Positions 58,633 to 64,000 of a DNA stretch of 64,000 bases are shown piece after piece. Origin of the DNA: Ramlibacter alkalitolerans (GTDB lineage Bacteria > Pseudomonadota > Gammaproteobacteria > Burkholderiales > Burkholderiaceae_C); the NCBI RefSeq assembly GCF_016722765.1, contig NZ_JAEQND010000007.1, forward strand, positions 1 to 64,000. The letters run 5' to 3'. The position numbers were made by a program, and so were the translations under genes. Positions within the stretch are counted from its first letter, which is position 1; every line of letters begins with the position of its first letter. The notes under the pieces were generated by a model that was not told the origin of the DNA, did not search any database, and saw only the letters and a list, made by a program, of their open reading frames with translations.

Positions 58633-59604
58633 TTATTCGAATGACCCGACCCGCGACAGGTTGGCGAAGTTCATCCAGATCAGGAACGCCTTGCCGACGA
58701 TGTTCTTGTCCGGCACGAAACCCCAGTAGCGCGAGTCGAGCGAATTATCCCGATTGTCACCCATCATGAAATAGTGCCCCTGCGGCACCCGGCAGACGAC
58801 GCCTTCCACGCTGTAGCGGCAGTTCTCCTTGAACGGGAAGTCGTCGACGCCGGCGACGAACGCGGGGCGCTCGTCGTCGTTCAGGAGGCGGTGGTTCTTC
58901 TCGCCCAGGCGCTCCTCGAACTGCTTGAAGTAGCGCATCGCGTCGGGGTCGAAGTAGTCCTGCACCTTGCTCGTGGTCACCGGCTGGCCGTTGATGGTGA
59001 GCTTCTTGTTCAGGTAGGCGACCTCGTCGCCCGGCACGCCCACCACGCGCTTGATGTAGTCCAGCGAGGGCTTGGGCGGATAGCGGAACACCATCACGTC
59101 GCCGCGCTTGGGCGGCGTGCCGTCGGTGAGCTTGGTGTTCACCACCGGCAGGCGCAGGCCGTAGGTGAACTTGTTGACCAGGATGAGGTCGCCGACCAGC
59201 AGCGTGGGGATCATCGAGCCGGAGGGGATCTTGAAGGGCTCGAACAGGAAGGACCGCAGCACGAACACGGCCAGGATCACCGGGAACAGGCCGGCCGTCC
59301 AGTCCAGCCACCAGGGCTGCGCCAGGATCCTGTGCCGGGCCTCGGCGACGTCGGCCTCGGGGGGCGGGGCCACGCCCTGCCCGGCCAGGCGCGCGTTGCG
59401 CTCGCCGGCGTGCGACTCCAGTTCGGCGGCGGCTCGCCGGCGCCGCGGCAGGTACCACAGGCGCTCCGCGACCCAGTAGATCCCGGTGACGAGCGTCGCC
59501 AGGAACAGCAGGAGCGCGAAGTTGCCCTCGACCATCTCGAAATACCACGCGCCGGCATAGCCGACGAAGGCCGCGAGGATCGCGGCCGTGAGGAAGGGCA
59601 TCAT
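58633..59604 (-). CDS. lepB: Signal peptidase I
   Basis: The 323-residue inner-membrane protease removes signal peptides. It has two N-terminal membrane spans, a third hydrophobic stretch near residue 110, the nucleophile Ser130 in KIPSGSMIPTLLVGDL, the general base Lys185 in YIKRVVGVPGDEVAYL, and the late motif YFMMGDNRDNSLDSRYWGFV. It starts four bases after the lepA stop. Confidence 0.96.
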   Translation of the reverse strand: MMPFLTAAILAAFVGYAGAWYFEMVEGNFALLLFLATLVTGIYWVAERLWYLPRRRRAAAELESHAGERNARLAGQGVAPPPEADVAEARHRILAQPWWLDWTAGLFPVILAVFVLRSFLFEPFKIPSGSMIPTLLVGDLILVNKFTYGLRLPVVNTKLTDGTPPKRGDVMVFRYPPKPSLDYIKRVVGVPGDEVAYLNKKLTINGQPVTTSKVQDYFDPDAMRYFKQFEERLGEKNHRLLNDDERPAFVAGVDDFPFKENCRYSVEGVVCRVPQGHYFMMGDNRDNSLDSRYWGFVPDKNIVGKAFLIWMNFANLSRVGSFE

Positions 59605-59608
59605 CGTT

Positions 59609-61420
59609 TTATTCTTCGACCTGGAGAATGGCGAGGAACGCTTCCTGGGGCACCTCCACGGAGCCGATCTGCTTCATGCGTTTCTTGCCAGCCTTCTGTT
59701 TTTCGAGCAGCTTGCGCTTGCGGGTGATATCGCCGCCGTAGCATTTTGCCAGCACGTTCTTGCGCAGCGCCTTGACGGTTTCACGGGCGATCACGTTGGC
59801 GCCGATCGCCGCCTGGATGGCCACGTCGAACATCTGGCGGCTGATGATCTCACGCATCTTGGCAACCACCGCGCGGCCGCGGTATTGCGACTGGCTGCGG
59901 TGCACGATGATCGACAGCGCGTCGACCTTGTCGCCGTTCAGCAGGATGTCGACCTTCACCACGTCGGAGGGGCGGTACTCCTTGAACTCGTAGTCCATGG
60001 AGGCGTAGCCCCGGCTGACGGATTTCAGCTTGTCGAAGAAGTCCAGCACGATCTCGCCGAGCGGCAGCTCGTAGGTGAGCATCACCTGGCGGCCGTGGTA
60101 GGCCATGTTGATCTGCACGCCGCGCTTCTGGTTGGCCAGCGTCATCACCGGGCCCACGTACTCCTGCGGCATGTACAGGTGCACGGTCACGATCGGCTCG
60201 CGGATCTCCTGGATCCTGCCCTGCTCCGGCATCTTGGCCGGGTTCTCGACCATGATCACCTCGCCGTCGTTCTTGACCACCTGGTAGACGACGCTGGGGG
60301 CCGTGGTGATCAGGTCCTGGTCGAACTCGCGTTCGAGGCGCTCCTGCACGATGTCCATGTGCAGCAGGCCCAGGAAGCCGCAGCGGAAGCCGAAGCCGAG
60401 GGCCTGGCTGACTTCCGGCTCGTAGTGCAGCGAGGAGTCGTTCAGCTTGAGCTTCTCCAGGCTGTCGCGCAGCGAGTCGTACTGGTTCGCCTCCACCGGG
60501 TACAGGCCCGCGAACACCTGCGGCTGGATCTCCTTGAAGCCGGGCAGCGGCTCGGACGCCGGCGCCACGTTGCTGTTGCCCGCACGCGTGCGCGTGACGG
60601 TGTCGCCCACCTTGGCCGCCTGCAGCTCCTTGATGCCGGCGATCAGGTAGCCCACCTCGCCGGCCTCCAGCACGTCGCGCGAGACGTTGGCGGGCGTGAA
60701 CACGCCGAGCTGGTCGGCGTCGTACTGGGCTTCGGTCGCCATCATCTTGATGCGGTCGCCCTTGGCCAGGCGGCCGTCCACCACCCGCACCAGCATCACG
60801 ACGCCGACGTAGCTGTCGAACCAGCTGTCGATGATCATCGCGCGCGTCGGGCCGTCGGGATTGCCGCGCGGCGCGGGAATGCGTTCGACGATCGCCTCGA
60901 GGATGTCCTCGATGCCCATGCCGGTCTTCGCGGAGCACGGGATCGCGCGGCTCGCGTCGATGCCGATCACGTCCTCGACTTCTTCCTTGGCGCGCTCGGG
61001 GTCCGCCTGCGGCAGGTCCATCTTGTTCAGGACCGGCACGACCTCGACGCCGAGATCGAGCGCGGTGTAGCAGTTGGCGACCGTCTGCGCTTCGACGCCC
61101 TGGCTCGCGTCAACCACCAGCAGCGCGCCTTCGCACGCGGAGAGCGAGCGAGACACTTCGTACGAGAAGTCGACGTGGCCCGGTGTGTCGATCAGATTGA
61201 GCGTGTAGACCTGTCCGTCGCGCGCCTTGTACGTGAGCGCAGCGGTCTGCGCCTTGATGGTTATCCCACGCTCTTTTTCGAGATCCATCGAGTCGAGCAC
61301 TTGCTCTTCCATCTCGCGATCGGAGAGGCCGCCGCAACGCTGGATGATGCGGTCAGCGAGCGTCGATTTGCCGTGATCGATGTGCGCGATGATCGAGAAG
61401 TTTCTGATGTGGTTCATCAA
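59609..61420 (-). CDS. lepA: Elongation factor 4 (LepA)
   Basis: The 603-residue GTPase binds ribosomes and affects translation under stress. G motifs are [29 protein letters not shown] and [15 protein letters not shown]; the EF-G-like domains and the LepA-specific C-terminal domain ([20 protein letters not shown]) are present. The ATG lies 41 bases downstream of a terminator hairpin on the same strand, suggesting leader control or a small RNA just before it. Confidence 0.97.
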   Translation of the reverse strand: MMNHIRNFSIIAHIDHGKSTLADRIIQRCGGLSDREMEEQVLDSMDLEKERGITIKAQTAALTYKARDGQVYTLNLIDTPGHVDFSYEVSRSLSACEGALLVVDASQGVEAQTVANCYTALDLGVEVVPVLNKMDLPQADPERAKEEVEDVIGIDASRAIPCSAKTGMGIEDILEAIVERIPAPRGNPDGPTRAMIIDSWFDSYVGVVMLVRVVDGRLAKGDRIKMMATEAQYDADQLGVFTPANVSRDVLEAGEVGYLIAGIKELQAAKVGDTVTRTRAGNSNVAPASEPLPGFKEIQPQVFAGLYPVEANQYDSLRDSLEKLKLNDSSLHYEPEVSQALGFGFRCGFLGLLHMDIVQERLEREFDQDLITTAPSVVYQVVKNDGEVIMVENPAKMPEQGRIQEIREPIVTVHLYMPQEYVGPVMTLANQKRGVQINMAYHGRQVMLTYELPLGEIVLDFFDKLKSVSRGYASMDYEFKEYRPSDVVKVDILLNGDKVDALSIIVHRSQSQYRGRAVVAKMREIISRQMFDVAIQAAIGANVIARETVKALRKNVLAKCYGGDITRKRKLLEKQKAGKKRMKQIGSVEVPQEAFLAILQVEE

Positions 61421-61461
61421 CGGGAACGTACAAGTGATTGATTCGCAAGGGCGCGCACAAG

Positions 61462-61539
61462 AAAAAAGGGCGCGTCATGAAGGTGACGCGCCCTGAACCA
61501 ACAATCTATGGCAACTGCGATGGTTGGAGCTTCATTGTA
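61462..61539 (-). ncRNA. Candidate small RNA or attenuator upstream of lepA
   Basis: On the minus strand a TACAAT box (61539-61534) is followed by about 65 bases that can form a CCAAC/GTTGG stem. A textbook intrinsic terminator comes next: GGGCGCGTCA, loop CCTTCA, TGACGCGCCC and six Ts (61493-61462). The lepA ATG follows 41 bases later. It could be a free-standing short RNA of about 65 bases, an attenuated leader of lepA, or the end of the mucD transcript. The -35 box is weak. Confidence 0.45.
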
Positions 61540-62034
61540 GGCAAAACGGGCCGGGCGTACAGCCGCCAGGCCATGCGGACTCGGCCGTTGCAGGCCTGCA
61601 ACTGGAATGTTGTTCACAGGTTTTCAACAAATCGCGAGTGGGTTCGCGAGGACAACATGTGGGCTAGGTGTGGATCGGCGGTGGACGCCTGCCGGACATC
61701 CCGCATCGTGGTTCAGCGCGGTCCCGATATGACCGGTTCGGCGCTGCTGGCGCCAATTCTACTGAATCCGGTTCTTAGAGATTCGCGCAAGTTAGCGAGC
61801 GCAAACTGATTTCGAGGCCTGACGGCTGGGCGGCGGCGCAAGCGCCCCTGTCTTTTTTGGGCCACCCGACGGCGGGAAAAGCCCTATGCCTGAGCGGGGG
61901 CTTGGGGTTTCGGGGAGCCCGGCATCGCTGGTGTCCGCTCGCGGAGCCCAGCCTGCGCGGCCCCAAAGCACGTGCCCCTCGCGGCTCCGCGCGTAGGCCG
62001 GGATGCGCGCCAGCGCACCCCAGCACTCCAGGCG
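61540..62034. other. Gene-poor 495-base gap between mucD and lepA
   Basis: No protein-like frame was found. The part from 61600 to 61800 is less GC-rich than the genes around it. At 61828-61858 a GGGCGGCGGCGCAAGCGCCC fold followed by TGTCTTTTTT could be a terminator for rightward transcription, but no rightward gene precedes it. In related bacteria a small redox protein gene sometimes lies here; none is present. Confidence 0.5.
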
Positions 62035-63570
62035 TCAGCCGCGCGCCGGCCGGATCACCAGGTAGCTCGCCAACTCCCCGCGCCGCAGCAGCAGCGGGAT
62101 CGGCTTGTTCTTGTCCAACTTCGCGACGGCGGACTCGAAGTCCTTCACGCTGTTGATCTCGGTGTTGCCGATGGCGGTGATGATGTCGCCCTCGCGCACG
62201 CCGGCCCGCGCCGCGGCGCCTTCGGCGACGGATTCGACGCGCACGCCGCCCTTGACCTTGGACTCCTTCTTCTGCGCCGCGGTGAGCTCGGTGACGATGA
62301 TGCCGATCTGCTGCTGCGCGGGCGAAACCTGCGGCTTCATCTCCGGCTTGGCCGGCTTGTCGCCCGCCTTCGCCGTGGCTTCCTGCTCGAACTCGGCGAC
62401 GGTGATCTGCAGGTCGCGCGAGCCGCCGCGGCGGAACACCGTCAGGTTCGCCTTGCTGCCCGGCTTGGTGTTGCCCACCATGCGCGGCAGGTCGGAGGCG
62501 CGCTCGATCGCCGAGCCGTTGAACTTGGTGATGATGTCGCCGGCCTCGATGCCCGCCTTGTCCGCCGGCGAGCCACTTTCCACGCTGCGCACCAGCGCGC
62601 CCTGCGGGCGGCCGAGGCCGATCGATTCGGCGACGTCGCGAGTGACCTGGTCGATCTGCACGCCGATGCGGCCGCGCTGCACGCGCCCCGAGACGCGCAG
62701 CTGCTCGGCGACGCGGCTGGCCTCGTCGATCGGGATCGCGAACGAGATGCCCATGAAGCCGCCCGAGCGCGAATAGATCTGGCTGTTGATGCCGATCACC
62801 TCGCCGCGCATGTTGATCAGCGGGCCGCCGGAGTTGCCGGGGTTGATCGCCACGTCGGTCTGGATGAAGGGCAGGTAGTCGCCGGTGTCGCGGCCCTTGG
62901 CGCTGACGATGCCGGCCGTGACGGTGTTCTCCAGGCCGAAGGGCGAGCCGATCGCCATCACCCATTCGCCGACCTTGAGCTTGCTCACGTCGCCCACGCG
63001 CACGGCCGGCAGGCCGGTGGCGTCGATCTTCACCACGGCGACGTCGGTGCGCTTGTCGGAGCCGATGATCTTGGCCTTGAACTCGCGCTTGTCCGGCAGC
63101 GTGACGACCACTTCGTCGGCGCCTTCCACCACGTGGGCATTCGTCATCACGAAGCCGTCCTGCGTGAGGATGAAGCCGGAGCCGACGCCGCGCGGCTGCT
63201 CCTCCTCGCCGCCGCCACCGCCACCGCCGCCACCGCCTCGCGGCGGGTTGGGCCGCTGGCCGCGCGGCACGTTGGGCATGGGCACGCCGAAGAAGCGCCG
63301 GAAGAACTCCTGCATCTCCTCGTCCATCTCGCCGTTGCCGTTGCCGCCCTGGCGGGCGCCGGGCCGCGCGCGCTCCAGCGTGCGGATGTTCACCACCGCG
63401 GGACCGACCTGGTCCACCAGTTCGGTGAAATCAGGCAGGCCGGTGCGGGGCTGCGGTGCCGACTGCGCCAGCGCGGGCAGCGACGGCGTGAATGCGGCCA
63501 CGCCGGCGAAGGCCAGGGCCGTCGCCAGGCCGCAGCCACGCAGGTTGTTCTTCCAATCCGTGCGGAACAT
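62035..63570 (-). CDS. mucD: Do-family periplasmic serine protease (MucD/DegQ-like)
   Basis: The 511-residue protease/chaperone has a signal peptide (CGLATALAFAGVAAFTPSLP), a trypsin-like domain with His146 (VMTNAHVVEG), Asp in KRTDVAVVKIDAT and Ser247 (NPGNSGGPLINMRGEVIGIN), and two PDZ domains (about 300-390 and 410-505). A Gly/Pro-rich insert (about 95-125) precedes the protease part. It handles misfolded envelope proteins and usually belongs to the sigma-E stress response. Start ATG 63570 has GGAGAGG upstream. Confidence 0.95.
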   Translation of the reverse strand: MFRTDWKNNLRGCGLATALAFAGVAAFTPSLPALAQSAPQPRTGLPDFTELVDQVGPAVVNIRTLERARPGARQGGNGNGEMDEEMQEFFRRFFGVPMPNVPRGQRPNPPRGGGGGGGGGGEEEQPRGVGSGFILTQDGFVMTNAHVVEGADEVVVTLPDKREFKAKIIGSDKRTDVAVVKIDATGLPAVRVGDVSKLKVGEWVMAIGSPFGLENTVTAGIVSAKGRDTGDYLPFIQTDVAINPGNSGGPLINMRGEVIGINSQIYSRSGGFMGISFAIPIDEASRVAEQLRVSGRVQRGRIGVQIDQVTRDVAESIGLGRPQGALVRSVESGSPADKAGIEAGDIITKFNGSAIERASDLPRMVGNTKPGSKANLTVFRRGGSRDLQITVAEFEQEATAKAGDKPAKPEMKPQVSPAQQQIGIIVTELTAAQKKESKVKGGVRVESVAEGAAARAGVREGDIITAIGNTEINSVKDFESAVAKLDKNKPIPLLLRRGELASYLVIRPARG

Positions 63571-63607
63571 AGGGACCTCTCCAGAAGCGCCAGACAAGAC
63601 TAATAGC

Positions 63608-63635
63608 TGAGAATACGCCCGCGCGAAAAGTTTCC
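63608..63635 (-). promoter_or_regulatory. Possible sigma-E-type promoter for mucD
   Basis: On the minus strand GGAAACTT (63635-63628) and TCTCA (63612-63608) are 15 bases apart. This is close to the RpoE pattern GAACTT, about 16 bases, TCTGA. It lies 38-65 bases before the mucD ATG, in the gap after rseB. The arrangement fits envelope-stress control of mucD separate from the rpoE operon. Inferred from sequence only. Confidence 0.45.
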
Positions 63636-63716
63636 GCGTCAGCCAAAGACGTATCTGCTCTTTACGCTCGGGTTACACCGCCGGACGGCGCACCGCGGCT
63701 GGCCACAGATGGGGAC

Positions 63717-64000
63717 TTATCTGCGGCGCTCAAGGCTGGCCGCGAAGGCGCGCAGGGTGGCGGGCGGCACTTCGCCGACCGCCGTGACCCACCAGTCCTG
63801 CACCCGGCGCGTGAGCGTGTGCGTCGCGCCGCTGGCGAACACGCCTTCGCGCAGGTGGCGCTCGCGGTCGAAGTCCTCGACGAAGAGCGAGACGGAGGCG
63901 AGGCCGTCCGAGAAGATCCACTGCAGCACGCCTTCGGCGCGGCGCTTGTAGCAGTTCACCGGCTTGAAGCCGGCCACCGGCTGCCGCAGGCCCCAGCCTT
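63717..64000 (-). CDS. rseB: RseB/MucB sigma-E regulatory protein, C-terminal end
   Basis: The frame is open to the window edge and ends at 63717. It encodes the C-terminal part of the MucB/RseB family: GLRQPVAGFKPVNCYKRR, WIFSDGLASVSLFVEDFD and TAVGEVPPATLRAFAASLER. RseB is periplasmic and guards the anti-sigma factor RseA until envelope stress. The start lies outside the window. Its place before mucD matches the usual rpoE-rseA-rseB-mucD order. Confidence 0.88.
   Translation of the reverse strand, partial: GWGLRQPVAGFKPVNCYKRRAEGVLQWIFSDGLASVSLFVEDFDRERHLREGVFASGATHTLTRRVQDWWVTAVGEVPPATLRAFAASLERRR

Noticed and set aside
59588..61441. A 617-codon plus-strand frame opposite lepA
   Set aside because: Shadow of a highly conserved gene; no ribosome site or motif.
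61590..61640. DnaA-box-like words (TTGTTCACAGG) suggesting a replication origin
   Set aside because: Only weak single matches; no cluster of boxes and no dnaA, dnaN or gidA genes nearby.
61438..61809. A 123-codon plus-strand frame in the lepA-mucD gap
   Set aside because: It runs through the terminator hairpin, lacks a ribosome site, and the product has no protein-like pattern.
61972..63603. A 543-codon plus-strand frame opposite mucD
   Set aside because: Shadow; the mucD catalytic triad and PDZ domains lie on the minus strand.

Overview
The window is a contiguous piece of a GC-rich betaproteobacterial chromosome. Gene content, gene order (mdh/acnB opposite sdhCDAB-sdhE-gltA; leuC-entericidin-leuD-leuB-asd-fimV-truA-trpFBA-accD; mucD-lepA-lepB-rnc-era-recO-pdxJ-acpS-nagZ) and protein character point to Burkholderiales, most probably Comamonadaceae (a Ramlibacter/Variovorax-like organism). 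This is inferred from the sequence alone. About 57 protein genes are supported. No rRNA, tRNA, CRISPR array or prophage was seen.

Layout. (1) 1-500: the right end of an IS30-type element, a REP-like palindrome that it seems to interrupt, a duplicated 3' scrap of the neighbouring monooxygenase gene, and one copy of a dispersed palindrome beginning GTAGGCTGG. (2) 0.5-21.7 kb: central carbon metabolism. acnA (with a coupled FAD monooxygenase), serC-serA, then acnB, a secreted unknown, a citrate-lyase-like CoA ester lyase and mdh all point left. A GntR/UTRA regulator followed by sdhC-sdhD-sdhA-sdhB-sdhE-gltA points right. The mdh/gntR gap holds back-to-back promoters around an AT-rich palindrome, so one regulator could govern both arms of a TCA-cycle supercluster. 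A few unrelated genes sit between acnA and acnB: an XRE regulator, an outer-membrane barrel, an SbmA/BacA-like transporter and a small secreted protein. (3) 21.8-26 kb: a BON-domain protein and a large hybrid histidine kinase. (4) 26-39.6 kb: LysR regulator, leucine genes with an embedded entericidin lipoprotein, asd, fimV, truA, trpF-trpB-trpA and accD. (5) 39.8-50.2 kb: yggT, a LON-substrate-binding-domain protein, and a compact glycan-assembly cluster (WbpM-type dehydratase, flippase, methyltransferase, three glycosyltransferases, epimerase, phosphoglycosyl transferase). (6) 50.3-64 kb: lysS with a coupled Hsp70-like gene, then the leftward envelope/translation run nagZ, acpS, pdxJ, recO, a lone cyclic-nucleotide-binding protein, era, rnc, a DUF4845-type protein, lepB, lepA, mucD and the end of rseB/mucB.

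Most coding regions are ordinary, tightly packed housekeeping genes with many 1-8 base start/stop overlaps. The less explained material is mostly non-coding. It comprises four copies or half copies of the GTAGGCTGG palindrome; two long inverted repeats whose arms are built of tandem 20-base units (29.2 and 39.7 kb); REP/BIME-like palindromes, one split by the IS end; promoter-like islands with unusual codons inside leuB and trpF; and a terminator hairpin preceded by a promoter-like element just upstream of lepA, which may be a small RNA or an attenuator. I did not find a clearly new multi-gene system; the regulatory and repeat structures are the best leads.
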